A stretch of DNA of 64,000 bases from contig NZ_CAKJTG010000012.1 of the NCBI RefSeq assembly GCF_917563885.1, forward strand, positions 50,491 to 114,490. Direction: 5' to 3'. The notes beneath the pieces were generated by a model. It was not told the DNA's origin, did not search any database, and saw only the letters and a program-made list of their open reading frames with translations. This stretch comes from Pseudoneobacillus rhizosphaerae (GTDB lineage: Bacteria > Bacillota > Bacilli > Bacillales > Cytobacillaceae). Below, piece after piece: positions 44,572 to 53,069 of the stretch (position 1 is its first letter; each line of letters opens with the position of its first letter). The position numbers and the translations under genes are program-made.

Positions 44572-45362
44572 TCATTATCCTCCGTAAAATCCTCTGAATA
44601 GCTCCATTCAATACGATCATCTTTATTAACCTTTACAATTCCTGAACTTTTACTAATTGTGATGCCATTTAGTTTAAAATTCCATCCACTTTTAGGGCCA
44701 TAATCAAATTCATAAATATTATCGATTCCTTCGATATACGCCATTGCCCCATTACCACTATGTTCTACCAATTGATTTTTCTTTTTAGCGGCTTTAAGGA
44801 GCACATCTAGAACGGTATCTCCTTCACTAATGGTAACTTTTGTTTTTGGTAAAATGACTCCAAAATCTTTTGGTCCAATAATCATGATTGATACAGTTGG
44901 TTTAGTCTCTGTTTGTTTAGTAGCTTCCGTTGTTGCCTTAACAGCAGTAGTCTTGGTATCTTTTTGTGTTTCTTCTTTAGTAGATGTTTTTTTAGTAAGA
45001 TTCTCTTTATCCGTCTTGGCAACTGTTTCAGTCTTTTCCGTTTCCTTTTTAGAAGGGACTTCCTCCTTTTTTGTTTCAACTGCCGTTACAGCCGAGGACT
45101 GTTCCTTCTTCGTTTTAGAGGATACTTCTTCTGTTGCGATTAATTCAACATTATCGTTTAAAGAACTCTCTGTTTTAATCTCATGTTCTTCTGAAGTTTT
45201 TGAAACGATTACTGAATTAACCTCAGTTTCACTTTCTTCTACTTCCTGTTTTACTTCTGATTCAATATTTTGAGATGTTACTGATGTCGAACTACAGCCA
45301 ATTAAGGTGAAAATCAGAACCACGGCCATCAACAAACTTAAATATTTCCTCGATTGATTCAT
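44568..45362 (-). CDS. DUF4430-domain lipoprotein (transcobalamin-like domain)
   Basis: 264 residues from the ATG at 45362, which has GGAGGG seven bases upstream; a longer frame starts at 45392 inside the sortase gene. Lipobox LIGC is near residue 23, so the protein should be lipid-anchored outside. A long Thr/Lys/Glu/Ser-rich linker (~30-175) is followed by a DUF4430 domain (~180-262): ISEGDTVLDVLLKAAKKKN, AYIEGIDNIYEFDYGPKSGWNFKLNG. DUF4430 resembles the beta domain of transcobalamin/intrinsic factor. It probably hands cobalamin to the ECF transporter encoded directly downstream. Confidence 0.85.
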   Translation of the reverse strand: MNQSRKYLSLLMAVVLIFTLIGCSSTSVTSQNIESEVKQEVEESETEVNSVIVSKTSEEHEIKTESSLNDNVELIATEEVSSKTKKEQSSAVTAVETKKEEVPSKKETEKTETVAKTDKENLTKKTSTKEETQKDTKTTAVKATTEATKQTETKPTVSIMIIGPKDFGVILPKTKVTISEGDTVLDVLLKAAKKKNQLVEHSGNGAMAYIEGIDNIYEFDYGPKSGWNFKLNGITISKSSGIVKVNKDDRIEWSYSEDFTEDNE

Positions 45363-45372
45363 AATTTCCCTC

Positions 45373-45948
45373 CTATCCTTTTCGAATCGCATTTACAATA
45401 TAACGCTGTGGTGCATTTCCTATAAAGTTAAAAGGGTAACATGTTGTAATTGTTAATTTTTCGATTGGAGCGGTTGGACGAATAACTGTTCGATCGTCCG
45501 CCTCTACGACAAACGTTTCCTCAATAATATAAGTAAATCTCCCATAAGACATCTCAACAATCACTTCATCACCTATTTGTAGTTCCCCTAATCGTTTAAA
45601 GACGGTATCTCTGTGACCAGATAACACGATTTGGTCCTGTTTGTCAGGTAATGCAGTCCCTTCGTAGTAGCCAACACCTCTTTCTAGAGCCTCATCTGAT
45701 ACACCTTTAACAATTGGTAACTCTTCTCCTATTGAAGGTAGTTGAAGAATTCCTAGGATTTCACCCTTTTGTGAAGTAGCAGAATCTTTATCTAGCAGCT
45801 GCTGCTTGTTTTCTTTTGCCCTTACAACTTCCATTGCCGTTGCCATTGCTTCAGACTGCTTCGAGTTGGACTTGTATGATTGAATTCCATATAGACTGAT
45901 AAAAAAGAACCCTCCTGCCAAAAACAAGAGGGATATTTTTATTTTCAT
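45373..45948 (-). CDS. class D sortase
   Basis: 191 residues: N-terminal membrane helix (~5-20), then a sortase domain. The catalytic His is in LSGHRDTVF (~110), the Cys in LTITTCYPF (~169; TLxTC motif) and the Arg in APQRYIV (~181). Class D sortases prefer LPNTA-type signals, and the gene just upstream encodes a protein ending in LPNTA. It is therefore probably dedicated to anchoring that protein. It lies 6 bp after that gene and overlaps the longest frame of the lipoprotein gene. Confidence 0.92.
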   Translation of the reverse strand: MKIKISLLFLAGGFFFISLYGIQSYKSNSKQSEAMATAMEVVRAKENKQQLLDKDSATSQKGEILGILQLPSIGEELPIVKGVSDEALERGVGYYEGTALPDKQDQIVLSGHRDTVFKRLGELQIGDEVIVEMSYGRFTYIIEETFVVEADDRTVIRPTAPIEKLTITTCYPFNFIGNAPQRYIVNAIRKG

Positions 45949-45954
45949 AGATCA

Positions 45955-47745
45955 TTAAGCCTTCTTTCTATTTTCGATTATGAAAAGAAAAGCACCTATC
46001 ATCAACAAGAGAAGGCCAATCAATAGGTAATTGTACGTATTTGTTGCTGTGTTTGGAAGTGGCAACCCTTCTTCTCCCTCCAATGTATCGTTATCTGCCT
46101 CCGGTGCAGTCACGTTGCTATTATCATTTATTGGTAGTTCAGGAGTATCTAGATTTAAAGGTAGTTGATACAAGCCACCTTGTTTATTTGTAAATAATTG
46201 GTAAGCCACAACCCCTTGAATTCCTTGGCTTGTAGACATGACATCACTAACATTTCCACCTTGCCAATCAAATCCACCGTCGGCATTTTGAAAGGTTAAT
46301 AGATATGAAATTAAACTTATTTCATCTTTTGTAAATAAAGGATTATTTGCATCCACATCAATCGATGAAAGAGCTACAATAACCTGTGCAGCTGTTGAAC
46401 TATTATCAATCTTAGACGATTTATATTGTGAAGATAAATATTGTACTGCCTCATCAATAGCCGCTTTTATATTTAATTCGTTCTTATAAGGAGCTAGCGC
46501 AGTTAAGACCATTGCTGTTGTATCGATGTCGCTTTTTTCACTACCATCCCATGACCAGCCATGGTCCATATTTTGTTTTTCCAATAGATGGCTCACAAGC
46601 TTCTCTCTAGTCCATTTTGCATTTTCAGGTACTTCAAAGTTGGCACTATCTAAGGCTATTAAGCCGTAAAATACTCCGTTTAATCCTTGTTTTGTCACAT
46701 TACCATTATAGATAGCTTCAATTAAATTATAGCCAGCTACATTAGTCGGATTTCCACCTGCTGCAAGTATACCAAGTGTGTAGCGTTCATAATCCGTGAT
46801 TTTAGAAAATTTACCTTTTTTATCTGTTATTAGCTTCGTAACATTTTCCAAATAGTGAGCAGGTAGTTCTTTACCAGCTTGTTTTAGAGCCACCGCTTCC
46901 CATTCCCCAACTTGATTACTGATTGCATATTGACTAACAGCATTTATTGCATTTAAAAGTTTTGCTTTTGAGATAGGTTCAACCTGCGGAGTTGTCGGTT
47001 CAGGTTTTGTTTCTTCGTTTGAGCCCTCTTCAGGTACTTCGCCTGGAGTTTCCCACGATTCGTATTGAAAGCTGATTTGGTCATTTGTTTTAAGCTCGTA
47101 ACTGTCAGCCCCAACAGAAGCCATTTTGCCATTTACATAAAATGCCCAATAATTCGTCCCTTCCATTTTTACTCCATTAATGGAAGTAATCATTTTTCCG
47201 TATTCAGACTCACTAAATTCTAATTGGTCCCCTAGGACAGCTTGTAGTAATTGAAAAGCTGTAGGTTTGTTGATAAAAGATATATTTTCTGCTTCTTTTA
47301 GAATTCCTTTGTCTCCTACTACTTTAATTGAAACACTATTTTCAGGAGCTACAGTCCAGTCTATATACTTAAAGCTTAAACGGTCACCTTTTTGGACAAT
47401 ATATTGATCGGCTCCAACTTGCGCTGAAATCCCATTTATGTAGAAAGCCCAAAAAAAGTTACCTTTTGCTTGCAACCCTTTTATACTGGTAATCATTTTA
47501 CCGTAATCAGATTCAGAGAATTCTAGATTATTAGAACCAACTGTGTTTAGAAGTGCATCAAAAGCAGTTGTTTTATCTTCATTTTTTATAGCTGTTTCTT
47601 CTAATAAGACTTCAGCTTCCCCAAATACGGTTATTGTTTCTTGTGTTTTTTCTGCTGCATGAATTGGTGTTTGAAAACTTCCTGAGATTAAAGCAAACAC
47701 TAAAACGAACAACATAAAAATTTTCTTTGTTTGTTTCTCTACCAA
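45955..47745 (-). CDS. wall-anchored intrinsic-factor-like protein: two DUF4430 domains, alpha/alpha barrel, LPNTA
   Basis: 596 residues. In order: signal peptide (~1-30), DUF4430 domain 1 (~36-130) and 2 (~138-232), both with the SESxYGKMITSIxG and FWAFYxNG segments; a Glu/Pro linker (~235-257); a prenyltransferase/squalene-cyclase-like alpha/alpha barrel (~258-535, repeats such as SHLLEKQNMDHGWSWDGS and YLLTFQNADGGFDWQGG); LPNTA at ~563; a membrane helix and RKKA tail. Intrinsic factor and transcobalamin have the same two folds in the reverse order. The B12 riboswitch directly upstream supports cobalamin binding at the cell surface. First gene of the operon. Confidence 0.88.
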   Translation of the reverse strand: MVEKQTKKIFMLFVLVFALISGSFQTPIHAAEKTQETITVFGEAEVLLEETAIKNEDKTTAFDALLNTVGSNNLEFSESDYGKMITSIKGLQAKGNFFWAFYINGISAQVGADQYIVQKGDRLSFKYIDWTVAPENSVSIKVVGDKGILKEAENISFINKPTAFQLLQAVLGDQLEFSESEYGKMITSINGVKMEGTNYWAFYVNGKMASVGADSYELKTNDQISFQYESWETPGEVPEEGSNEETKPEPTTPQVEPISKAKLLNAINAVSQYAISNQVGEWEAVALKQAGKELPAHYLENVTKLITDKKGKFSKITDYERYTLGILAAGGNPTNVAGYNLIEAIYNGNVTKQGLNGVFYGLIALDSANFEVPENAKWTREKLVSHLLEKQNMDHGWSWDGSEKSDIDTTAMVLTALAPYKNELNIKAAIDEAVQYLSSQYKSSKIDNSSTAAQVIVALSSIDVDANNPLFTKDEISLISYLLTFQNADGGFDWQGGNVSDVMSTSQGIQGVVAYQLFTNKQGGLYQLPLNLDTPELPINDNSNVTAPEADNDTLEGEEGLPLPNTATNTYNYLLIGLLLLMIGAFLFIIENRKKA

Positions 47746-47779
47746 TTTTTTCTCCCCATTCCTGACTAAGATTTTGCAT

Positions 47780-47850
47780 AAAAAAATCCCCCTAATAAGG
47801 AGGAGATTTGGTTAAGCAAAAACGCACACTGCTGCGTTACATACTTAACA
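47780..47850 (-). terminator. expression platform of the cobalamin riboswitch: two tandem terminators
   Basis: On the minus strand AACGCA/TGCGTT (47833-47838 with 47821-47826) is followed by TTTTTG. Then AAATCTCCT pairs with GGGGGATTT (47801-47809 with 47784-47792, two G-U pairs) and is followed by a T-run just before the first gene. Both are plausible transcription attenuators; the second also masks a GGGGG tract. Confidence 0.6.
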
Positions 47851-47869
47851 CCCTCCTATCCGCGTAGGC

Positions 47870-48050
47870 AATTGGTGCAATAAAAACAGGCAGGTTTCCT
47901 GGCTCATGATCATCGCTTCCTATGTCTTCCCATCCGGAATCAGACAGTGACATTATATAGGTTGCTCTCATTTACAGTGGCGGGACCGCGTTGGTTTTTC
48001 ACCAACTTCCCTATTAAGCTAAAATTTTGAATTTTTAGCACCTGTTTTTT
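47870..48050 (-). ncRNA. cobalamin (AdoCbl) riboswitch
   Basis: Read on the minus strand, conserved elements occur in the right order: GGGAAG near 48010, GGTCCCGCCACTG (47975-47990), GATGGGAAGA near 47930 and the B12 box GAGCCAGGAAACCTGCC (47889-47906). The aptamer is followed by terminator hairpins and then by the surface-protein/ECF operon, so binding of cobalamin should shut the operon off. Confidence 0.93.
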
Positions 48051-48078
48051 GCCGATTCAATTTTTTTATGATGATTTT

Positions 48079-48108
48079 ATTATACAGAAATTATTTTGAT
48101 TTTGTATA
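48079..48108 (-). promoter_or_regulatory. promoter of the riboswitch-controlled operon
   Basis: On the minus strand TATACA (48108-48103), 18-bp spacer, TATAAT (48084-48079), about 30 bp before the aptamer. The -35 is weak. Confidence 0.45.
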
Positions 48109-48163
48109 GGATTTTCATAAATAATACCAAAGTACTATTTTCATAATCTGTTAAGGTCATTAC

Positions 48164-49306
48164 TTAATTGCCAGCTATAGTGATGTCAGAGTCTTTTGTG
48201 ACTTTTTTACTTTTACCTTTTATCCCAAAAACAAGACGTAAAATTGAAATATGTTGAATGACAAAATGATAGATTAGCATAATGATGATAAATGACATCA
48301 AGGTTAATAATAGTAATTTACTTGGTGTACTCCACGATAGTTGATACAGATAAAAACCAATACCCACTATTATAGGTTGATGCAGAACATAAAACGGCAT
48401 CGCTGCTTGACTTAGATATCTCAACCCCTTTTTTGGAGTCGTAAAATATTTTTCACCTAAATAAAATATAAATAATAACCAATTCCAACTATTAAACACT
48501 TTAATATAAGTGAAGATTAAAGATACAAATGAATTTTTACCTGCCATATCATTAATAAATCCGAAAATGTAAATAAAGGATGTTATTAAAGTGACTACAG
48601 CGATTAATAGGTTATTATTGCGAATAAATTCTTTAAACGAATTCTGAGAAAAATAGATGTAACCTAATAAATATATAACTAAATAATATGGTAATCCCCA
48701 ACCACCTAAATTCACGATCTCTACAAATGCTGCCACTATTAGTAGGATTATGGGTAGGAGTAGATATTGAGAATATGTAAAACTCTTCGATTCTTTTATC
48801 TTTGGAAATATTGGAAAAAGCAACATCGAAAATACAAGCAGTACTAACAAGTACCATAAATGCAATCCAAAAAAGGCAAAGTTACCTGATCCATTGATTT
48901 CCAAGTACAATCCATTAAAATATTGAGATAAAAACTCAAAAAATGATCCTTTAAATTGTTGGTGTGTTAGTCTTTCGATATACACTTGAGGTGGTGTTAA
49001 TACAAGTACCCCAAAAACTAATGGAATTCCTAAGCGAATAAGCCTTTCTTTAACAAATTCTTTCCCGCTTCTTCTTTTCAGAGCATGATAAGTAGTAATA
49101 CCGGATATTGCGAAGAAAATTGGCATAATCCATGTACCAACTAAAAGTGAAAATACTAAAATATAACTCTGGTCAATGGTGCTATTTTTCACATGCCACG
49201 GAAACGGATTAAAGAACATTGAAATGTGATATAAAAAAACAATTAAGGTAGCAATTACCCGAATCCAATCTAAATCAACTTGACGATTTAATGGAACTTT
49301 CCCCAT
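48164..49306 (-). CDS. acyltransferase family 3 membrane protein
   Basis: 380 residues with about ten membrane helices. The N-terminus LDWIRVIATLIVFLYHISMFFNP, with its helix-embedded Arg and His, and MPIFFAISGITTYHALKRRSGKEFVKERLIRLGIP are diagnostic for the acyltransferase_3 (OafA/YrhL-like) family that O-acylates cell-surface glycans. It lies upstream of the B12 riboswitch on the same strand but is separated by its own non-coding stretch and is probably not functionally linked. GAGGGG precedes the ATG. Confidence 0.88.
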   Translation of the reverse strand: MGKVPLNRQVDLDWIRVIATLIVFLYHISMFFNPFPWHVKNSTIDQSYILVFSLLVGTWIMPIFFAISGITTYHALKRRSGKEFVKERLIRLGIPLVFGVLVLTPPQVYIERLTHQQFKGSFFEFLSQYFNGLYLEINGSGNFAFFGLHLWYLLVLLVFSMLLFPIFPKIKESKSFTYSQYLLLPIILLIVAAFVEIVNLGGWGLPYYLVIYLLGYIYFSQNSFKEFIRNNNLLIAVVTLITSFIYIFGFINDMAGKNSFVSLIFTYIKVFNSWNWLLFIFYLGEKYFTTPKKGLRYLSQAAMPFYVLHQPIIVGIGFYLYQLSWSTPSKLLLLTLMSFIIIMLIYHFVIQHISILRLVFGIKGKSKKVTKDSDITIAGN

Positions 49307-49525
49307 TAATTATTCCCCTCTCAATAACAATATACTTAACATCTGCAAAACAATTCGGTAAAAAATGTAAAAATCCTTTATTTCTTTGCTGGATTTTTTA
49401 CTTTTAGATATTTTCCGTGAATCCTCTAATAAAAAATATTAATACTATTTATCCCTACAATCCTAGTAAACTTTTCGATGATAATGTAAACTATTGTTTT
49501 GTAAGTATGATTAAAGGAGTTTTTT

Positions 49526-50641
49526 ATGAACAAGCAAGCTATTACCCCTCAATATGACCCATGGGAAGCCTATTTGGATGTTGAACAATATGGGAAGATG
49601 ACCTTAACTAATATTGAATTTACTACTACCACCCTTTGCAACATGCGTTGTGAACATTGTGCAGTAGGTTATACTTTACAGACGAAAGACCCGAACGCTC
49701 TACCGATGGACTTAATTTTAAAAAGATTAGACGAAATTCCAACACTTCGTACTTTAAGTATTACAGGTGGGGAACCGATGTTAAGTCTGTCTTCTGTTAA
49801 AAACTATGTAGTACCAATCCTGAAATATGCACAAGAGCGCGGAGTCCGTACACAAATTAACTCTAATCTAACATTGGGTTTGTCCCGTTATGAAATGATT
49901 ATTCCTTATTTAGATGTATTACATATTTCACATAATTGGGGAACGTTAGAGGATTTTGCGGAAGCTGGGTTTGCACGAATGGCATCAAAACCTAGCTATG
50001 ATCAACGAATTCGCTATTTTGAGAGAATGATTGAGAATAGCCGTGCACTCGTTAAATCTGGAGTTACTGTGTCAGCTGAAACGATGTTAAATAAGCGTAC
50101 ATTACCATATTTGGAGAAGATCCATCGTCAAATTGTTAATGAAATGCTATGTCAGAGACATGAGGTGCACCCAATGTACCCAAGTGACTTTGCCAGTAAT
50201 CTAGAAACCTTGACTTTGAATGAAATTCGTTCCGCCATACATCACTTATTAGATGTTCGAGATGAAAATGTGTGGATGTTATTTGGTACATTACCATTTT
50301 ACGCTTGTAGCTCGAATGAAGAGGATTTAAGTTTACTTAACCGTTTATATACTAGTAAAAATGTAACGGTCCGAAATGATCCTGATGGGCGTTCTCGATT
50401 AAATGTAAATATTTTTAATGGCGATATTATTGTCACTGATTTTGGAGATACACCTCCGCTTGGAAATATACAAAATACTCATTTGCTTGATGCTTATGAA
50501 AAGTGGAATGCAACTTCTTTAGCATCAGAATTAAATTGTCATTGTCCTGCTGTTAAGTGCCTTGGTCCCAATATTTTAGTGAAAAATAGTTATTATCAGG
50601 ATATTGATTTTTCTGGTCAAAAAGCAAAAATCTTGAGATAA
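49526..50641 (+). CDS. yfkAB: YfkAB radical SAM protein with CxCxxxxC motif
   Basis: 371 residues. The radical SAM cluster motif CNMRCEHC is at residues 38-45 (Cys38, 42, 45), with SITGGEPML as the SAM-binding GGE motif. A C-terminal CHCPAVKC motif (residues ~340-347) probably binds an auxiliary cluster or metal. Sequence and length match the YfkAB family of Bacilli, whose reaction is unknown. AAGGAG precedes the ATG. It is monocistronic, followed by a repeat-rich intergenic region. Confidence 0.9.
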   Translation: MNKQAITPQYDPWEAYLDVEQYGKMTLTNIEFTTTTLCNMRCEHCAVGYTLQTKDPNALPMDLILKRLDEIPTLRTLSITGGEPMLSLSSVKNYVVPILKYAQERGVRTQINSNLTLGLSRYEMIIPYLDVLHISHNWGTLEDFAEAGFARMASKPSYDQRIRYFERMIENSRALVKSGVTVSAETMLNKRTLPYLEKIHRQIVNEMLCQRHEVHPMYPSDFASNLETLTLNEIRSAIHHLLDVRDENVWMLFGTLPFYACSSNEEDLSLLNRLYTSKNVTVRNDPDGRSRLNVNIFNGDIIVTDFGDTPPLGNIQNTHLLDAYEKWNATSLASELNCHCPAVKCLGPNILVKNSYYQDIDFSGQKAKILR

Positions 50642-50662
50642 GAAAAGCGCAAGCGCCCGTTA
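50642..50662. repeat. short GAAAAGCGCAAGCGCC-type intergenic repeat fragment
   Basis: AGCGCAAGCGC directly after the yfkAB stop is a palindromic element common between Bacillus genes. Confidence 0.5.
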
Positions 50663-50713
50663 ACCGTATGATAGGTGCCCTCCGCCTGCCATTGGATTTC
50701 AACCTACCAGAGA

Positions 50714-50904
50714 TATTAGAGGAAGAAATTTCCCTTATTTTAAAAAGAGCACTGAAATTAGCCATAATAGAGGAAGAAATTTCCCTTATTTACTAAAAAA
50801 ATGTAAAAATGGGGGACTTTTTTCTTAATAAGGGTAAATCCTTCCCTTATTTTCCCCGAAAAGAGCTATATTCTAGATTTAACGGTAAAATCTCCTCTTA
50901 TTTT
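50714..50904 (-). repeat. four-copy intergenic repeat, 51/61/51-bp spacing
   Basis: On the minus strand the core AAATAAG followed by GGAAATTTC, GGAAGGATTT or AGGAGATTTTACCGTTAA-like sequence recurs at 50740, 50791, 50852 and 50903 (first base of each AAATAAG). Copies 1 and 2 share 23 identical bases. The most upstream copy is clearly related to the 62.4-kb repeat. No gene is present in 50642-51087 apart from these repeats and a terminator. Confidence 0.75.
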
Positions 50905-51040
50905 CTTTTAAAGGTTACATAATAAAGTAAGCCAACAGGTAATAGGAGAAGAGACTATAAACATGTGCCTTGACAGACCCGAAAAGGGGCTAGACACTGC
51001 TCTAATTGGCAGAATTTTATACACATTCTTATCTGGTAAA

Positions 51041-51079
51041 AAAAGGCAGACAAAGTTAAGTTGACTTTGTCTGCCTTTT
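51041..51079 (-). terminator. terminator of the DEAD-box helicase gene
   Basis: A perfect 16-bp stem (51041-51056 with 51064-51079) whose minus-strand end reads TTTT. Confidence 0.85.
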
Positions 51080-51087
51080 CAATACAA

Positions 51088-52944
51088 TTATTTATTTCTG
51101 GAGCTTGGTCTTGAACTTTTATTATTTTTTCTGGCCTGTTGTCCTAAAGGTTTTCTATCCGAAAATGAAGATCCCCTCCGGTCACTTCCGTTTTCACCAC
51201 GTCTTGTCGCAGAACCCTCTTGACTTCTAGGAGAATGATTCCTTGAATCTTTTCTCGGGGTAGAACCTTGGAACCCTTCCGTCCGATTTCTTGGTCTTTC
51301 GTCCCTTGAATCTCTTCTTGGAGCAGAGCCCCGGAACCCTTCTGTCCGATTTCTTGGTCTATCGTCCCTCGAATCTCTTCGCGGAGCTGACCCCTGAAAC
51401 CCTTCCGTCCGATTTCTTGGTTTGTCATCCCTTGAATCTCTTCTCGGAGCTGATCCCTGAAACCCTTCCGTCCGATTTCTTGGTTTGTCATCCCTTGAAC
51501 CTCTTCTTGGAGACGAACCCTGAAACCCTTCCGTCCGATTTCTTGGTTTGTCATCCCTTGAATCTCTCCGTGGAACTGACCCCTGAAACCCTTCTGTCTG
51601 ATTTCTTGGTTTGTCATCTCTTGTATCTCTTCTCGGAGCAGAACCCTGGAAGCCCTCAGTTCGATTTCTTTGCCCTCTTGAAGAAGGTTTTCTCGATTCA
51701 GAAGCTTTACTATCGCTTCTTCTATTCGCATTTCTTTCGTTTTTCCCTCTTCTAGCACGTTTTTTACTTTGATCTTCAACGGCTTGATCGCCATTTTCCA
51801 AACCTGTTTCTCCTGCCTGCACCTTTTTCTCATTGCCAATATTCTTTTTAGGGATAGTCAGGTTTAAATCTTTTTCAATTTGTAAGAGCTCTTCACGATC
51901 TTTTGGCGCATAAAGTGTTACCGCAAGTCCTTCTCCACCCGCTCTGCCTGTTCTACCAATTCGATGAATATAGCTTTCCGTATCTTCGGGAATATCATAG
52001 TTAAATACATGCGTAACACCTTCTACATCTAGACCTCTAGCTGCTACATCTGTCGCAACTAAAAACTGAATTTCTGCCTTTCTGAATCGCTTCATTACCT
52101 GTTCCCTTTTTGCTTGTGACAAGTCACCGTGTAACTGATCACAATTAAAGCCATTTTCCTTTAAAGCTTCATAAAGCTTGGTTACCCTACGCTTTGTACG
52201 ACAAAATATCACACCAAGATATGGCCGATATAGATGGAGTAACTCAATTAAATCTCCTTGTTTTGCACGATCATCTGTACTGATGGCAATTTGCTTAATA
52301 TTTTCAAGTGGAGCCTGTGTTTTTTCAACTTGAATGTTATGAGGATTTTTCATATGACGACGTGCTAATTGACGAATCTCATCAGGCATCGTTGCCGAAA
52401 ATAACATCGTTTGACGACTTGCTGGAGTTTCATCAATAATTCGTTCTACTTCGGGTAAAAAACCAATATGGAGCATTTGATCCGCTTCATCTAGAACAAG
52501 AAAGCTTGATTTAGAAAAATCAACGGTTTCCCTTCTAATGTGATCCAGCAATCTTCCTGGAGTTCCGATGACAATATGTCTTCCATGTTTTAGTTTTTTC
52601 AATTGAGACTCAACATCCTGGCCACCATAAATGGCTAGGACCCGAATATCCTGTCGTTCCTCAAGTAATTTTTTTACCTCATTTGTAATTTGCAAAGCAA
52701 GCTCTCTTGTCGGAGTGACAATTAAGGCTTGAATATGTGATTCATTGGAGTCAATTTTTTCAAGGATTGGTAAAATAAAAGCAAATGTCTTACCTGTTCC
52801 AGTTTGAGATTGGGCTATAACATCTTTACCATCTAATAATAATGGAATAGCTTGCTGCTGAATCGGTGTTGGAACAGCAATTCCTAGTGTTTTTAATGTG
52901 TCGACCATTGTTTCGGTGATTCCGAGTGATTTAAAATTCGTCAA
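51088..52944 (-). CDS. cshA: DEAD-box RNA helicase, CshA-like
   Basis: 618 residues. The helicase core (~1-365) has the Q motif ([14 protein letters not shown]), [10 protein letters not shown] (motif I), PTRELALQ (Ia), VLDEADQML (DEAD, motif II), SAT (III), [12 protein letters not shown] (V) and [10 protein letters not shown] (VI). A charged linker is followed by a C-terminal tail of seven 21-residue Arg/Gly/Ser-rich repeats, then an Arg/Ser end. CshA acts in cold adaptation and in the RNA degradosome. Start is TTG behind AGGGAT. The repeat tail is longer and more regular than in the B. subtilis protein. Confidence 0.92.
   Translation of the reverse strand: MTNFKSLGITETMVDTLKTLGIAVPTPIQQQAIPLLLDGKDVIAQSQTGTGKTFAFILPILEKIDSNESHIQALIVTPTRELALQITNEVKKLLEERQDIRVLAIYGGQDVESQLKKLKHGRHIVIGTPGRLLDHIRRETVDFSKSSFLVLDEADQMLHIGFLPEVERIIDETPASRQTMLFSATMPDEIRQLARRHMKNPHNIQVEKTQAPLENIKQIAISTDDRAKQGDLIELLHLYRPYLGVIFCRTKRRVTKLYEALKENGFNCDQLHGDLSQAKREQVMKRFRKAEIQFLVATDVAARGLDVEGVTHVFNYDIPEDTESYIHRIGRTGRAGGEGLAVTLYAPKDREELLQIEKDLNLTIPKKNIGNEKKVQAGETGLENGDQAVEDQSKKRARRGKNERNANRRSDSKASESRKPSSRGQRNRTEGFQGSAPRRDTRDDKPRNQTEGFQGSVPRRDSRDDKPRNRTEGFQGSSPRRGSRDDKPRNRTEGFQGSAPRRDSRDDKPRNRTEGFQGSAPRRDSRDDRPRNRTEGFRGSAPRRDSRDERPRNRTEGFQGSTPRKDSRNHSPRSQEGSATRRGENGSDRRGSSFSDRKPLGQQARKNNKSSRPSSRNK
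51240..51668 (-). repeat. coding tandem repeat, 63-bp unit
   Basis: About seven copies encode the unit [21 protein letters not shown] (21 residues) in the helicase tail. Copies are nearly identical at DNA level, which points to recent expansion. Confidence 0.85.
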
Positions 52945-53031
52945 AAAATAATCCCTACTTTCAATTCTACATTCTTCCTATATTACCATATCTCTTCACA
53001 TCTTTTCCAAAATTTATTATTTTATAAAAAA

Positions 53032-53055
53032 AACCACCTATAAGATGGTTTTCTC
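53032..53055 (-). terminator. short terminator of the acetamidase gene
   Basis: AAACCA/TGGTTT arms followed by T8 on the minus strand. Confidence 0.5.
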
Positions 53056-53069
53056 ATAAGTGGATTTAT

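Noticed and set aside
44882..45273. Long overlapping frames on both strands across the DUF4430 lipoprotein linker
   Set aside because: They arise from the low-complexity Lys/Thr/Glu linker; only the frame with signal peptide, lipobox and DUF4430 domain is coding.
50714..50904. CRISPR array, because of regular ~51-bp repeats
   Set aside because: Repeat cores are degenerate, spacing is 51/61/51, spacers are related to each other and no cas genes are present.
51291..51755. 154-codon open frame opposite the helicase repeat tail
   Set aside because: It is a product of the repeated coding sequence on the other strand, with low-complexity Leu/Pro/Ser content and no ribosome binding site of note.
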